Below are positions 49,133 through 60,118 of a stretch of DNA of 64,000 nucleotides, one piece after another. Where the stretch lies: positions 124,001-188,000 of the forward strand of contig JACPVI010000002.1 in the NCBI GenBank assembly GCA_016191815.1, written 5' to 3'. The position numbers and the translations under genes are program-made. Position 1 is the first letter of the stretch; every line of letters begins with the position of its first letter. The stretch is from Myxococcales bacterium (GTDB lineage Bacteria; Myxococcota; Myxococcia; Myxococcales; Myxococcaceae). The notes below the pieces were generated by a model. That model worked only from the letters and a program-made list of their open reading frames with translations, made no database searches and was not told the DNA's origin.

Positions 49133-49539
49133 GCGAAGCGCACCTGCGGCTTCTCGCCGAAATGATCGACCTCCTCGAGAGCTACGCGCGCTCGGTGAGC
49201 CGGGAGTCGATCGAGACGGACCGCGAAGTCTGGCTCAAGGTCCGCGGCGCGCTGGAGGTGGCGGCGCAGTGTTGCATCGACCTCGCGCTGGTGATCCTGG
49301 CGGTCCGGGGCCTCGGCCCACCCGAGAGCTACCGTGACGCTTTCGCCACACTGGCCAGGGCAAAGCTCATCGAGCCGGAGCTGGCTTCTCAGCTGGAAGG
49401 CTGGGCTGGACTGCGCAACGTGCTGGCGCACCTGTACACCCGGCTAAACCTGGAGAAGCTCCACGGTGCCTTGTCGCAGACCGCACCTTTGCGGGCGTTC
49501 CACGCGATCGCGGCCCGCGAGCTGCGGAGCGAGCCTTGA
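49129..49539 (+). CDS. hepT: HepT-like HEPN-domain RNase toxin
   Basis: About 136 residues, all helical, with the HEPN catalytic motif RNVLAHLY (R-x4-H-x-Y) near 97-104. The Tyr is the site modified by the antitoxin in studied systems. It is expected to cleave cellular RNA when the antitoxin is lost. It directly follows mntA with a 4-base overlap. ATG at 49129 is chosen over the longer frame from 49066, which lies inside mntA. Confidence 0.86.
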   Translation: MSEAHLRLLAEMIDLLESYARSVSRESIETDREVWLKVRGALEVAAQCCIDLALVILAVRGLGPPESYRDAFATLARAKLIEPELASQLEGWAGLRNVLAHLYTRLNLEKLHGALSQTAPLRAFHAIAARELRSEP

Positions 49540-49748
49540 GCCGGGGCGTCTCCTCCGGGTGACGGCTCAATCGCCTCTCTTCGGCTCCTCGCGCCGGCGG
49601 CCGGCGATCCTCCCGACATCGCGGGCATCGCGCCCTGTCGCCTCGAAGTGACGCACCTCCGTCACCCCGGAGCCTCGGAAACGCCTGCGATCTCCGGTCG
49701 ATAACCACACCGACTCACGCCGTGGATGGGCGCGTCAGTGGAGGCCCC

Positions 49749-50535
49749 ATGCAGGTGCTCACTCGCCGAGTATTGCCGAAGCAAGCCAAGGAGGTCCGCT
49801 CCGAGCTCAAGGCCCTCTCCGACGGTGCCGGCTCGGGCGGCCTCACAGCTCGGGTGGTGAGCGCGCTCCAGCGGCACCTCCGCGCCGCAGGCGTCTACCA
49901 GGGCCCAGTCACCGGCAGCATGGACCTCGCCACCCAGCAAGCGCTCCAGGCCTTCCAGGCCGCCAAGAAGCTGCCCGCCACCGGGACGCTGGATCTGCCC
50001 ACCCTCCGGGCGCTCAAGTCCGTCGACCTCTTCGTCAAGCCCGGCTTCGAGAAGAACCCCGCCAAGCTGTGGCAGCGCGGCTCGGACATCCGCGCCGCCG
50101 AGGCCAAGCTCGCGCAGCTCGGATTCCTCCGCCAGAGCGAGGTGGACGGCATCTTCGACCGCGACACCGAGAAGGCGGCGCTCCGGTACCGCAAGGCCGA
50201 CCGTCAGGTAGCGGACGGTCGCCGCTCCATCGGCGCCGGCCTGTACGAGGAGCTGTCGAAAGCCGCGCGCCGCTACTTGCACGACCCCTTCCGAAGGCGC
50301 GACCTTACCAACGCCCGCGGCCTCAGGAGGCACGCCTCGCTGGACCGGATGGTGGAGCGGGCGGTGAAGAACGCTGGGGCCCAGGGACTCGCCGCGGGCG
50401 CGCACGGCTCGGTGGTGAAGTGGCTCCATTCCCCGGAACGTCCCCTTCGTCCAGTACAGCGACGGCCCGGCGTACGACCACAACGTGTTCAACGGCAACC
50501 TGAAGGCCCTCGAGCGCTTCGCCGGCTGGAGGTAG
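49749..50535 (+). pseudogene. Peptidoglycan-binding protein, frameshifted near its end
   Basis: The N-terminus carries two peptidoglycan-binding (PG_binding_1) units (VVSALQRHLRAAGVYQGPVTGSMD, then IRAAEAKLAQLGFLRQSEVDGIFD). The frame shifts near 50430: in the next frame the sequence continues sensibly (NVPFVQYSDGPAYDHNVFNGNL and LERFAGWR) to TAG at 50533-50535. It would be an extracellular or periplasmic wall-binding protein of about 260 residues. A sequencing error or recent mutation could both explain it. Confidence 0.7.
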
Positions 50536-50616
50536 CGCTCCCTCGCCCCCTCTTTCTCCCCTGAGGGGAGAGGGAGCTATCCGCCCGCTGCCGGAAGGCT
50601 GCTATTTTTGCGGGCG

Positions 50617-50952
50617 ATGTCGCCGAAGCACCGACCCAGCGAAGACTCCGACTCCGCGGTCGTCACCGAGACGCGGAAGAAGGAGAAGCTCGACCGCCCG
50701 AAGCTCTACAAGGTGCTCCTGCACAACGACAACTACACCACCATGGAGTTCGTGGTGGCGGTCCTGCGCGAGGTGTTCCACAAGTCCGAGGTGGACGCCA
50801 CCGTCATCATGCTCGCGGTGCATCGGACCGGCGTGGGCCTGGCCGGTGTTTATACCTACGAGATCGCCGAGACCAAGGTTCGCCTGGTGGAAGCCTTGGC
50901 CCGGCAACAGGAGTTTCCCCTCAAGCTGTCGATGGAACCCGAGGAAGGTTAG
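50617..50952 (+). CDS. clpS: ATP-dependent Clp protease adaptor protein
   Basis: About 111 residues. The conserved core is present: YKVLLHNDNYTTMEFVV near 34-50 and a helix HRTGVGLAGVYTYEIAETKV near 70-90, which bind N-degron substrates and dock on ClpA. It ends 2 bases before clpA's start, so the pair forms an operon. Start ATG at 50617. Confidence 0.93.
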   Translation: MSPKHRPSEDSDSAVVTETRKKEKLDRPKLYKVLLHNDNYTTMEFVVAVLREVFHKSEVDATVIMLAVHRTGVGLAGVYTYEIAETKVRLVEALARQQEFPLKLSMEPEEG

Positions 50953-50954
50953 CT

Positions 50955-53234
50955 TTGGCATCTCCCATCATCGCCAAGGAGCTTCAGCAGAGCATCCGCT
51001 TCGCCCTCTCCGAGGCCAAGCGGCTGCGCCACGAATACTTGACGCTCGAGCACCTGCTCTTGGGGCTGCTCCGGGATCCACGGTGCATCCGGGCGCTCAA
51101 GGCGTGCGGGGCGAACCTCAACCAGCTCAAGGAGCGGCTGGTCACCTTCCTGGAGCAGACGGTGGAGCAGCTCCCCGAGGGCGCCGACGCCGAGCCCCAG
51201 CAGACCATCGGGGTGGAGCGAGTGCTCCACAGGGCCGCCTACCACGCCCTCTCCGCGGAGCAGAAGGTGATGGAGGGCCCCGACGTCCTGGTGGCCATCT
51301 TCAAGGAGAGCCAGTCGCAGGCTCTCTATCTCCTCAAGCAAGAGGGCGTGTCGCGGTACGACCTGCTCAACTTCATCTCGCACGGAATCGGGACCGAAGG
51401 GGCCTCCGAGGAGCCCGCCGACGCCGGGGCGGAGCCCGAGGAAGAAGAGGACGGCCCCTCTCCTTCCCCGAAGGATCCGCTCAAGGCCTACACCACCGAC
51501 CTCAACGCCGAGGCGGCCGCCGGCCGGATCGACCCGCTCATCGGCCGGGAGCCGGAGCTGGAGCGCACCATTCAGGTCCTCTGCCGGCGGAGGAAGAACA
51601 ATCCGCTCTTCGTGGGCGAGACGGGCGTGGGGAAGACCGCCATCGCCGAGGGCCTGGCGCTGAGAATCCACGAGGGCAAGGTGCCCGAGGCATTGAAGGG
51701 CGCCGTCCTCTATTGCCTGGACATGGGGGCGGTGTTGGCCGGCACCAAGTTCCGCGGGCAGTTCGAGGAACGGCTGAAGGGCGTGCTCAAGGCGCTGCTG
51801 GATCGCCAGGACGCCATCCTCTTCATCGACGAGATCCACACCGTGGTCGGCGCCGGGGCCACCAGCGGCGGCTCGATGGACGCCTCCAACATCCTCAAGC
51901 CGGCCCTCGCTTCAGGAAGGCTCCGCTGCATCGGGTCGACCACCTACCAGGAGCTGAAGAGCTCGCTGGAGCGCGACCGGGCCCTCTCCCGGCGGTTCCA
52001 GAAGATCGAGATCAGCGAGCCCTCGATCGAGGACTCGGTGAAGATCCTCCAGGGCCTGCGCAGCCGCTACGAGGAGCACCACCACGTCCGCTACGACGAC
52101 GAGGCCCTGCGCGCCGCGGTGGAGCTGTCCGCCAAGCACATCAACGAGAAGTTCCTCCCGGACAAGGCGATCGACGTGATCGACGAGACCGGGGCGGCCG
52201 ACCGGCTTCTGCCGGCCGAGCAGCGCAAGGGCCGGGTCACCGTGCGCGAGGTGGAGCTGACGGTGGCGAAGATGGCGAAGATTCCCGCCAAGACCGTCGC
52301 CGCCTCGGAAAAGCTCCAGCTGCGGAACCTCGAGTCCGAGCTGAAGGCGGTCATCTTCGGGCAGGAAAAGGCGATCGAGGAGCTGGTGTCGGCGATCAAG
52401 CTGGCCCGCTCGGGACTGCGGAGCCCGGAGAAGCCGATCGGCTCCTTCCTCTTCTCCGGCCCCACCGGGGTGGGCAAGACCGAGCTGGCCAAGCAGCTCG
52501 CCCGGGTCTTGGGAGTGGAGTTCCTCCGCTACGACATGTCGGAGTACTCCGAGAAGCACACCGTCTCGCGGTTGATCGGCGCCCCGCCGGGCTACGTGGG
52601 CTTCGAGCAAGGCGGGCTGCTCACCGACGCGGTGAGGAAGACGCCTTACTCGGTGGTGGTGCTGGACGAGATCGAAAAGGCCCACTCGGACCTGTTCAAC
52701 ATCCTTCTCCAGGTGATGGACCACGCCACCCTGACCGACAACAACGGGCGCAAGGCGGATTTCAGGAACGTGGTGTTGATCCTCACCACCAACGCCGGCG
52801 CGCGGGAGATGAGCGCCAAGGCGGTGGGCTTCACCGAGTCCAAGGACATCGTGGATGCCAGCCGCTCCAAGCAGGCCGTCGAGCGCACCTTCACCCCGGA
52901 GTTCCGAAACCGCCTCGACGCGTGGATCACCTTCCAGGGTCTCACCAAGGAGGTGATCCTGATGGTGGTGGACAAGGAGGTGGGGCTGCTCCGGAAGATG
53001 CTCGAGGAGCGCAAAGTGAAGCTCGAGCTGTCCGCCTCCGCTCGCGAGTGGCTGGCCCAAAAGGGCTACGATCCGCAGTTCGGCGCCCGCCCCATGGCGC
53101 GGCTGGTGGACAACTCGCTCAAGAAGCCGCTCGCCGAGGCGCTCCTGTTTGGAGAGCTCAAGGACGGGGGCCTCGCTCGCGCCGCGCCGAACGAGGCCGG
53201 CGACGGGCTCGCGCTCAGCTTCGAGAAGCAGTAG
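50955..53234 (+). CDS. clpA: ATP-dependent Clp protease ATP-binding subunit
   Basis: 759 residues. An N-terminal Clp_N domain (about 1-145), then AAA+ module 1 with Walker A GETGVGKT at 221-228 and FIDEIHTV near 294, and module 2 with GPTGVGKT near 502-509. It unfolds N-degron substrates delivered by ClpS and feeds them to ClpP (encoded elsewhere). A TTG start at 50955 follows GAGGAAGG. Length and order are those of ClpA, not ClpB (no middle coiled coil). Confidence 0.94.
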   Translation: MASPIIAKELQQSIRFALSEAKRLRHEYLTLEHLLLGLLRDPRCIRALKACGANLNQLKERLVTFLEQTVEQLPEGADAEPQQTIGVERVLHRAAYHALSAEQKVMEGPDVLVAIFKESQSQALYLLKQEGVSRYDLLNFISHGIGTEGASEEPADAGAEPEEEEDGPSPSPKDPLKAYTTDLNAEAAAGRIDPLIGREPELERTIQVLCRRRKNNPLFVGETGVGKTAIAEGLALRIHEGKVPEALKGAVLYCLDMGAVLAGTKFRGQFEERLKGVLKALLDRQDAILFIDEIHTVVGAGATSGGSMDASNILKPALASGRLRCIGSTTYQELKSSLERDRALSRRFQKIEISEPSIEDSVKILQGLRSRYEEHHHVRYDDEALRAAVELSAKHINEKFLPDKAIDVIDETGAADRLLPAEQRKGRVTVREVELTVAKMAKIPAKTVAASEKLQLRNLESELKAVIFGQEKAIEELVSAIKLARSGLRSPEKPIGSFLFSGPTGVGKTELAKQLARVLGVEFLRYDMSEYSEKHTVSRLIGAPPGYVGFEQGGLLTDAVRKTPYSVVVLDEIEKAHSDLFNILLQVMDHATLTDNNGRKADFRNVVLILTTNAGAREMSAKAVGFTESKDIVDASRSKQAVERTFTPEFRNRLDAWITFQGLTKEVILMVVDKEVGLLRKMLEERKVKLELSASAREWLAQKGYDPQFGARPMARLVDNSLKKPLAEALLFGELKDGGLARAAPNEAGDGLALSFEKQ

Positions 53235-53637
53235 CGGGCGGCTGACCCCTCTTAACACTACTGCGGCAGCCGGCGGGGCCTCCGATCGCGGAGGGTGCGC
53301 GCTGCGGCTATGCTTTGGCCCGCCATGCGCTTCGACCAGCTCATGCGCCGCGAGCTCGCGCACCGCCGGCGCGATCTTCCGCGCGTCGACCCGCCCCGCG
53401 GCGACCCCGTGCTCGTAGCCGAGATCGAAGTAGGCGTCCTTCCGCTTGCTGTGTAGCCCGTTCAGCGGCTCCTCGAGCTTGAGCCAGAGGCCGCGGCGCG
53501 AGCCAAGAGCCGCCTCAAGCGCTCATCCTGTCCGGCGTTGTCGGTCGCCGCTGCCGTGCCATGGGTCGCCCTCCAGTTTGGGCCCACGGCGTACTTCGCC
53601 GAGGCCCCCGCTTTCACGCACGCTTGCCGGAGCAACG
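53235..53637 (-). other. Gap with a possible protein fragment on the minus strand
   Basis: The minus strand reads a sensible stretch (LNGLHSKRKDAYFDLGYEHGVAAGRV, up to about 53480) without start, ending in the clpA-side flank. It may be the remnant of a gene of unknown family. Otherwise no gene or clear signal is seen in this 400-base gap. Confidence 0.35.
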
Positions 53638-54207
53638 TCAGAGCTCTGCCTTCCCGTCGCTCCATTCGACTCGCAAGCGCGGACCCTCCACGCGCCGGAA
53701 GCCGACGCCTAGAGCTGCCGACCGTACCTCGCCCCGTTCGTCGGGAAGCGCCACGTGCAGCTTGCCGGCGCGGAGGACGAACAGTTCCACCTCGCGGGTG
53801 TTCGGCTCGATGAGCAGCACCTCGCACGTCCCCACCGATTCGTAGAACGGCAGCTTGGCGCGCGACTCGTCTTTCGGAGAGAGCACTTCAACCACCAGCT
53901 CCGCCTGGCCCTCGACGCCCCGCTCGCTCCCATTCTCGGGCTTGTAGACCACGAGGTCTGGTGTCCGGTAATCGCTCTCGTCAACTCCCGGCCGGAACAG
54001 CCCGGTTTCGTGAGTGAGCTTGAGCCCCATCCGCTCCGCCACCGGCAACAACACGTACTCGAGCCGGGTGACAAACTCCTGGTGCCACCGGGACGGGGGA
54101 GGAACCATGTGCAGCACTCCTTCCCACATCTCGTCGAAGATATCGGCCCCACACAGCCTGCGCTCATCGAGGAGGCGCTGGGGAACGTCGAGCATCACCC
54201 CACGCAT
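53638..54207 (-). CDS. Uma2 family endonuclease-like protein
   Basis: About 189 residues. Uma2/DUF820 features: DEMWEGVLHMVPPP near 22-35 (start strand and the conserved Glu), YRTPDLVVY near 76-84 with the catalytic-type Asp, AELVVEVLSPKDESRAKLPFYESVG near 99-123. The second member of the family in the window (the first is at 8620-9228) and better preserved. Biological role unproven; PD-(D/E)xK-like fold. The frame is open upstream to 55101 without further recognisable protein. Start ATG at 54207 or 54195. Confidence 0.82.
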   Translation of the reverse strand: MRGVMLDVPQRLLDERRLCGADIFDEMWEGVLHMVPPPSRWHQEFVTRLEYVLLPVAERMGLKLTHETGLFRPGVDESDYRTPDLVVYKPENGSERGVEGQAELVVEVLSPKDESRAKLPFYESVGTCEVLLIEPNTREVELFVLRAGKLHVALPDERGEVRSAALGVGFRRVEGPRLRVEWSDGKAEL

Positions 54208-54533
54208 CGACGAGGAATATAGCTCCCCTCCCTCGAGGCAGCCACGCCGCTCGATGACTCGCCCGCAGCGGAGCGGTCGAGGATCCGGTTCGAGGTGAGA
54301 TGGCGCAAGAAGATCCCACTCGGTGCCGCGCAAGACCGCCCCAACGCATCGTCCATCCGCTGCCAAACCTCGGGCAAGTTGGCGCAACCACTCCGAACGC
54401 ACCGCGGCACTTGCGTTGCTGAAGCCACCACGCGTGGAGGCGACGATGAAAGGACACACTGGTAGGCCAGCCGCGGCGGCCGCCCTCACCCTGACCCTCT
54501 GCCGCGCGCGGGAGAGGGACCGAGACTCGATTC
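54208..54533. other. Gap between Uma2 gene and fabI, no gene seen
   Basis: 325 bases without a convincing gene in either strand. A long frame on the minus strand is continuous with the Uma2 ORF but does not resemble a known family. A short inverted sequence (CCCTCT ... AGAGGG near 54497-54521) lies just after fabI and could help end its transcript. Confidence 0.4.
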
Positions 54534-55340
54534 CTAGCCGGCCTGTTCTGATTTCAGGTCCACCGGCGGGGCGCCGAGGGCGTGGTAGCCGCCGTCGACG
54601 TGCACCAGCTCGCCGGTGGTGGCGGGCAGCCAGTCCGACAGGAGCGCGCAGGCGGTCTTGGCCACTGCGAGGTGGCTCCGCTCGTCCCGGGCGCCCCAGC
54701 CCAGCGGCGCCTGACGGGCCCAGCCCTGCTCCAGCGCCTTGAAGCCGGGGATGCTCTTCGCCGCCATGGTCGCCAAGGGCCCGGCGCAGAGCGCGTTCAC
54801 CCGGATACCCTTCGGTCCCAAGTCCCGCGCCAGGTAGCGCACCGTCGCCTCCAGGCCCGCCTTGCACACGCCCATCCAGTCGTAGATGGGCCAGGCGATG
54901 CGGTTGTCGAAGTCCAGGGTGACGATGGAGCCGCCGCCCTCCATCAGCGGCGCCACCGCCGAGGCCAGCTCCTTGAGCGAGAAGGTGGAGATCCGGAACG
55001 CGGTCTGGACGCTCTCCCAGGGCGTGCGGAGGAAGTTTCCGCCCAAGGCGTCCTCGGGCGCGTAGGCCACCGCGTGCAGGGCGCCGTCCAGCCGGCCCCA
55101 CTTCTTCCGGATCGCCTCGGCCACGCCGGCGAAGTGCGCGGAGTTGGTGACGTCCAGCTCCAACACCTCGGGCGCCTTCGTGAGCCGCTTGGCGCTGCGC
55201 TCGGTGAGGGACATCGCCCTCCCGAAGCCGGTGAGCAAAAGCTCAGCGCCCTCTTTCTGGGCCTCCTGGGCGACCCCGAAGGCGATCGACTGCGGCGTGA
55301 GCACTCCGGTGATGAGTAGTTTCTTTCCCTCGAGCAGCAT
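54534..55340 (-). CDS. fabI: Enoyl-ACP reductase (FabI/InhA-type)
   Basis: 268 residues of the short-chain dehydrogenase family. The start LLITGVLTPQSIAFG is the NADH-binding motif; YDWMGVCKAGLEATVRYLA near 158 has the Tyr-x6-Lys active site; VNALCAGPLATMAAKSIPGF is typical of InhA-like FabI, and KALEQGWARQAPLGW completes it. It catalyses the last reduction of the fatty acid elongation cycle. Length normal. Confidence 0.93.
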   Translation of the reverse strand: MLLEGKKLLITGVLTPQSIAFGVAQEAQKEGAELLLTGFGRAMSLTERSAKRLTKAPEVLELDVTNSAHFAGVAEAIRKKWGRLDGALHAVAYAPEDALGGNFLRTPWESVQTAFRISTFSLKELASAVAPLMEGGGSIVTLDFDNRIAWPIYDWMGVCKAGLEATVRYLARDLGPKGIRVNALCAGPLATMAAKSIPGFKALEQGWARQAPLGWGARDERSHLAVAKTACALLSDWLPATTGELVHVDGGYHALGAPPVDLKSEQAG

Positions 55341-55358
55341 CGCGACACCCCGTCTTGC

Positions 55359-56012
55359 CTAGGTCTCGAAGCGGAAGCTCAGCGCCACCCCGAAGGTCCA
55401 GAACGAGCCTCCCGAGCCCCTGGTCAGGTTGATGGTGGCTCCCGGCTGCGCCCGGTTGTCGTAGTCGAGGTAGAAGCTGCTCCACTGCAGCAGCACTCCG
55501 CGGGCGAACAGCCCGGCGCCCACCGCCTTGCTGAACCAGTAGTCGGCGTCCACTCCCACCTCGAGCACCGCGCCGTCCATTCCCCGGTCCTGGCCGGCGA
55601 TGCCGTAGCCCACTCCGAAGAGGGCGCTGGCGTCGATGGGCACCGGGCGCACCTGGTCCCGCCACACCAGCTCCATCGGGTGCCAGCGGACGATGCCGAC
55701 GAGGAAACCCGCCCCACCGCGGCTGGCGTTGAAGACGTTCCACCCGGTGCCGGTGAGCGCCGCCTCCACCGTGGCATGGCCAAGGATGTTGTAGCCCAGC
55801 CGGATCGAGGCGGTGTGCGTGCCCTGGGCCTCGCCCACGAAGAGGTCGGCGTTCGGCTGGCCCACCTGGTCGGTGAGCCGCGCCCGGTCGAGCAGCCAGC
55901 TCCCGGGCCCGTACTGGAGGCCGAACACCAACCCGCCCTTGGAGAAGTCGGGCGCACCAGCCGACGCCCAGGCGGGCGCCAGCACCGCGAGGAGGACAAC
56001 CGAGCGTGCCAT
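55359..56012 (-). CDS. Outer-membrane beta-barrel protein
   Basis: About 217 residues with a signal peptide (about 1-19) and alternating strands with aromatic girdles (WLLDRARLTDQ, RLGYNILGHATVEAAL, FARGVLLQWSSFYLDYDNR) ending in FRFET, i.e. close to a C-terminal Phe pattern of outer-membrane barrels. No family name. It lies between fabI and sucA but reads on the opposite strand to sucA. Start ATG at 56012. Confidence 0.75.
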   Translation of the reverse strand: MARSVVLLAVLAPAWASAGAPDFSKGGLVFGLQYGPGSWLLDRARLTDQVGQPNADLFVGEAQGTHTASIRLGYNILGHATVEAALTGTGWNVFNASRGGAGFLVGIVRWHPMELVWRDQVRPVPIDASALFGVGYGIAGQDRGMDGAVLEVGVDADYWFSKAVGAGLFARGVLLQWSSFYLDYDNRAQPGATINLTRGSGGSFWTFGVALSFRFET

Positions 56013-56083
56013 GGCGCCGGCCGTATAACACTTCCGGCACGCGCGGCTCCATCGCCGGGCGCTCACCCGTTACAACCTGGGTG

Positions 56084-58852
56084 ATGGCGGTCCAGGACAC
56101 CTTCCTCTCGGGCTCGAATATCGACTTCATCGAGGCCCTCTACGCCCGCTACCTCGAGGAGCCTTCGAGCGTGGACGAGAGCTGGCGGCGGCTCTTTTCC
56201 GGGCTGGAGCGGGGAGGCCGTCCCATCTTCGCCGACGGACGGCGGATCGCCGTCGCTGCTCCCACCGCCGAGCCGGCGATGGGCCTGCAGGCGCGAATGG
56301 ACCAAGCCATCTATGCCTTCCGGCTTCGGGGGCACCTGCTCGCCCGGCTGGATCCGCTCGGCCGAGGGCGGCCCGTGCCGGAGGAGGCCTCCAAGCTGGA
56401 GGGCGATCCTCCCTTCTCGCCCGCGGAGCTGGAAACGGAGGTCGACTCGGCGGGTGTGTTTCCGGAGTCCAGGGTTCGCGTGGGGCGGCTGCTCGTGCGG
56501 CTCCGGAGGACTTACTGCGAGCACCTGGGAATCGAGTTCATGCACCTGTTGGACGGGGAGCGGCGCCGCTGGCTGGAGGAGCGCATGGAGCGGAGCGAGA
56601 ACCGCACCGCGCTTTCTTCAGAGGACAAGCGCTGGCTCCTCCAAAGGGTCACCCGCGCCGAGACCTTCGAGGGCTTTCTGCACACCAAGTACGTGGGGGC
56701 CAAGCGCTTCTCGCTCGAAGGAGCGGAGAGCTTGGTGCCGATGGTGGAGGCCTTCCTCGAGACCGCCGGCGAATTGGGGGTGCGCGAGGTGGTGGTGGGG
56801 ATGGCGCACCGCGGGCGGCTCAACCTGCTCGCCAACGTCTTTGGAAAGCCGCTTTGGCAGCTCTTCGCCGAGTTCGAGCCCGCGCCCGAGCCGTCTCGAC
56901 GCCTGCACCGAGGGGACGTGAGGTACCACCTCGGCTACTCCGGGGAGTACCGGACGCGGCAGGGGCGGCCTCTGCATCTTTCGCTGGCCTTCAACCCGAG
57001 CCACCTCGAGGCCGTCTACCCGGTGGTGGAAGGGCGGGTGCGGGCGAGACAGGACCGCGCGGGCGGCGACCACTCGCACACGGTGCCGCTGGCCATCCAC
57101 GGAGACGCCGCCTTCGCCGCGCAGGGCGCGGTGGCGGAGACCTTGAACCTGGCGTTTCTGCCCGGGTACTCCACCGGCGGCACCATCCACCTGATCATCG
57201 ACAATCAGATCGGCTTCACCACCGCGCCGGAGCAGGGGCGAAGCTCCCGCTACTGCACCGCGGTGGCGCAGCTGCTCGAGGTGCCCATCTTCCACGTGAA
57301 CGGCGACGACCCCGAGGCTTGCCTCCACGCGATGCGGCTGGCCGCCGAGTTCCGCCAGCGCTTCGAAAGCGACGTGGTGGTGGACCTCTTTTGCTTCCGC
57401 CGCTACGGCCACAACGAGGCCGACGAGCCGTCCTTCACCCAGCCCGAGGACTACCAGCTCATCCGCGCCCACCCCTCCGTGCGCAAGCTGTACGCCCAAC
57501 AGCTCGAGCGCGAAGGGCAGCTTCCCTCTTCCGGGTCCGAAGCCGTCCGGCAAGCGTGCCTTAAGGAGCTGGAGCAAGCGCACCGCCGCCAAAGGAGCGG
57601 CCCGTCGCGGCCGAGCAGTGGAGAGGGAGTCTGGCGCGGCATGGTGGGCGGCCCCGACACGGGCGTGCCCCAGCCGGACACCGGGGTGCCGCTCGCAAGG
57701 CTAAGAGAGCTGCTCCGCCGCGTCACCTCGGTGCCCGAGGGCTTCACTCCGCACCCCAAGGTGAGGCGGCTTTTGGAGCTGCGCAGGGAGATGGCCGAGG
57801 GACGGCGGCTCGACTTCGCGACGGCGGAGGCCCTGGCGTTCGCCTCGCTCCTCGAGGAGGGCTACTCCTTGCGCTTGACCGGCCAGGACACCGAGCGCGG
57901 CACCTTCAGCCAGCGCCACGCGGTGCTCCACGACGTGGAGACCGGTGCCCGCTACCTCCCGCTGGAGCACGTCTCGGAGGCGCAGGGGAGCTGCACCATC
58001 CTCAACAGCCCGCTCTCCGAGCTGGGCTGCCTCGGCTTCGAGCTGGGATACAGCTTCGACGCGCCGCACGCGCTGGTGGCGTGGGAGGCGCAGTTCGGGG
58101 ACTTCGTCAACTCCGCCCAGGTGGTGATCGATCAGTTCATCGCCGCCTCGGAGAGCAAGTGGCGGAGGCTGTCCGGGCTCACGCTCTTGCTTCCGCATGG
58201 GTACGAGGGGCAGGGGCCGGAGCACTCCTCGGCGCGGCTCGAGCGATTCCTGGAGCTCTGTGCCGAGGACAACCTCCAGGTCTGCTGCCCGACCACTCCC
58301 GCGCAGTACTTCCACCTGCTTCGCCGGCAGCTTCTGCGGCCGCTGAGGAAGCCGCTGGTGGTGATGACACCCAAGAGCCTGCTTCGGCTGCAAGCGGCGA
58401 CCTCGGCCTTCGAGGAGCTGGGGGCGGGGCGCTTCGTCCGCCTGTTGCCGGATCGCGAGGCAACTCCGGAGAAAGTGCGGCGGCTGCTCTTGTGCTCGGG
58501 GAAGCTCTACTACGACTTGCGGGGAGGCCGGCAAGGGCGTGAGTCGTCCATCGCGCTCGTCCGCCTGGAGCAGCTCTATCCGCTGCCCTTGCCGGAGCTG
58601 GGGCAGGCGCTCCGTGCACTGCCTCGCCTCGAGGAGGTCTTCTGGGTGCAGGAGGAGCCGAGGAATCAAGGGGCCTGGCGCCACGTCATCGAGCCCTTGC
58701 AGCAGCTTTGCGGCGGGCTGCCCTCGCGGCCGCGGCTCGGCTACATCGGCCGGGAGGAGAGCGCGAGCACCGCCACCGGCTTCCATGACACGCACCTCCA
58801 GGAGCAGCGGCTCGTCGTGGAGGAGGCGATGGCGCTGGGGGCAACGACATGA
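56084..58852 (+). CDS. sucA: 2-oxoglutarate dehydrogenase E1 component
   Basis: About 922 residues, the full E1o length. The N-terminal arm ([19 protein letters not shown]) is followed by the thiamine-diphosphate domain ([18 protein letters not shown] and [17 protein letters not shown]) and the C-terminal transketolase-type domain. It decarboxylates 2-oxoglutarate in the TCA cycle and passes the succinyl group to sucB, whose start overlaps its stop. ATG at 56084; a GTG lies one codon earlier. Confidence 0.94.
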   Translation: MAVQDTFLSGSNIDFIEALYARYLEEPSSVDESWRRLFSGLERGGRPIFADGRRIAVAAPTAEPAMGLQARMDQAIYAFRLRGHLLARLDPLGRGRPVPEEASKLEGDPPFSPAELETEVDSAGVFPESRVRVGRLLVRLRRTYCEHLGIEFMHLLDGERRRWLEERMERSENRTALSSEDKRWLLQRVTRAETFEGFLHTKYVGAKRFSLEGAESLVPMVEAFLETAGELGVREVVVGMAHRGRLNLLANVFGKPLWQLFAEFEPAPEPSRRLHRGDVRYHLGYSGEYRTRQGRPLHLSLAFNPSHLEAVYPVVEGRVRARQDRAGGDHSHTVPLAIHGDAAFAAQGAVAETLNLAFLPGYSTGGTIHLIIDNQIGFTTAPEQGRSSRYCTAVAQLLEVPIFHVNGDDPEACLHAMRLAAEFRQRFESDVVVDLFCFRRYGHNEADEPSFTQPEDYQLIRAHPSVRKLYAQQLEREGQLPSSGSEAVRQACLKELEQAHRRQRSGPSRPSSGEGVWRGMVGGPDTGVPQPDTGVPLARLRELLRRVTSVPEGFTPHPKVRRLLELRREMAEGRRLDFATAEALAFASLLEEGYSLRLTGQDTERGTFSQRHAVLHDVETGARYLPLEHVSEAQGSCTILNSPLSELGCLGFELGYSFDAPHALVAWEAQFGDFVNSAQVVIDQFIAASESKWRRLSGLTLLLPHGYEGQGPEHSSARLERFLELCAEDNLQVCCPTTPAQYFHLLRRQLLRPLRKPLVVMTPKSLLRLQAATSAFEELGAGRFVRLLPDREATPEKVRRLLLCSGKLYYDLRGGRQGRESSIALVRLEQLYPLPLPELGQALRALPRLEEVFWVQEEPRNQGAWRHVIEPLQQLCGGLPSRPRLGYIGREESASTATGFHDTHLQEQRLVVEEAMALGATT

Positions 58853-60051
58853 TCGCGCTCCGGGTCCCAGAGCTTGGGGAGTCCATCACCGAGGCGGTGG
58901 TGGCCAAGTGGCACAAGGCGGTGGGCGACGAGGTTTCGGCCGACGAGCCTCTGGTGACGCTGGAGACCGAGAAGGTCACCGTCGAGATGCCCGCGCCGGC
59001 GAGCGGGACGCTCTCCCAGGTCCTCCATCGCGAGGGCGAGACGGTGAAGGTGGGGGAGGCGCTGGGGCAAATCTCCGAGGGGGCGGCGCGAAAGCCGCGG
59101 CTGAGGGAAGTGCCTCCGCCGGCGGCTCTTCCCGCGAAGGAGAAGGCGCCCGCTCCGACCCCGGTGGCGCGCGAGATGGCGGAGGAGAAGATGCCCGCCC
59201 CGACGCCGGTGGCGCGGAGGGTAGCCGAGGAGCGCGGGGTGGACACCGGGCGGATCCGCGGGACCGGCCCGGGAGGACGGGTGCTCAAGCAGGACGTGCT
59301 CGGCGCGGCGGCCCGGGTGAGCCCCGAGGCGGTGGAGAAAGCTCCGCGCGCCCTGCGCGAGGAGCGGGTGAAGATGACCCCGCTCCGAAGGCGGGTGGCG
59401 GAGCGGCTGGTCCAGGCGCAGCAGACCGCGGCGATCCTCACCACCTTCAACGAGTGTGACATGTCGGCGGTGATGGCCCTGCGGCGCGAGCATGGGGAGC
59501 GCTTCCGGGAGCGGCACGGGGTGAAGCTCGGGCTGATGAGCTTCTTCGTCCGCGCGGCGGTGGAGGGGCTGCGCGCCTTCCCCCAGCTCAACGCGGAGAT
59601 CGACGGGGACGAAGTCGTCTTCAAGCGTTACTACGACATCGGGGTGGCGGTGGCGGGCAGCCGCGGGCTGGTGGTGCCGGTGTTGCGCGACGCCGACCGC
59701 CTCGGCATGGCGGAGCTGGAGCGAAGGATCTCCGTTCTCGCCGAGCGCGCCCGCACCGACAAGCTCCGGCTGGACGACTTGCGGGGAGGCACCTTCACCA
59801 TCACCAACGGCGGGGTGTTCGGCTCGATGTTGTCCACGCCCATCTTGAACCCGCCGCAGACCGGAATCCTGGGGATGCACGCCATCGCGGACCGGCCGGT
59901 GGCGCGGGAGGGGCAAGTGGTGATCCGCCCGGTGATGTACCTGGCGCTCTCTTACGACCATCGGCTGGTGGACGGCCGCGAGGCGGTGCTCTTCCTGGTC
60001 CGGGTCAAGGAGTGCATCGAGTCCCCTGCTCGGCTGCTGCTCGAGGTGTGA
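58849..60051 (+). CDS. sucB: Dihydrolipoamide succinyltransferase (E2o)
   Basis: 400 residues. One lipoyl domain at the N-terminus ([15 protein letters not shown], lipoyl-Lys about 42), a Pro/Ala linker with two near-identical segments, a peripheral-subunit-binding domain (about 130-160: [22 protein letters not shown]) and the catalytic domain with [12 protein letters not shown] (catalytic His near 373). It follows sucA with an ATGA overlap, so E1 and E2 are made together; E3 is encoded elsewhere. Confidence 0.94.
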   Translation: MIALRVPELGESITEAVVAKWHKAVGDEVSADEPLVTLETEKVTVEMPAPASGTLSQVLHREGETVKVGEALGQISEGAARKPRLREVPPPAALPAKEKAPAPTPVAREMAEEKMPAPTPVARRVAEERGVDTGRIRGTGPGGRVLKQDVLGAAARVSPEAVEKAPRALREERVKMTPLRRRVAERLVQAQQTAAILTTFNECDMSAVMALRREHGERFRERHGVKLGLMSFFVRAAVEGLRAFPQLNAEIDGDEVVFKRYYDIGVAVAGSRGLVVPVLRDADRLGMAELERRISVLAERARTDKLRLDDLRGGTFTITNGGVFGSMLSTPILNPPQTGILGMHAIADRPVAREGQVVIRPVMYLALSYDHRLVDGREAVLFLVRVKECIESPARLLLEV

Positions 60052-60118
60052 CGGCCCTGGACGGCCGCGCGGGTGCTGGCTAGAAACCGCCGTCCTCCCA
60101 CTTCCCGAAGGAGGGAAC

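Noticed and set aside
50536-50580. Terminator after the peptidoglycan-binding gene
   Set aside because: There is an inverted repeat (CTCCCC/GGGGAG) but no T-run, and similar sequences are frequent in high-GC genomes, so I do not list it.
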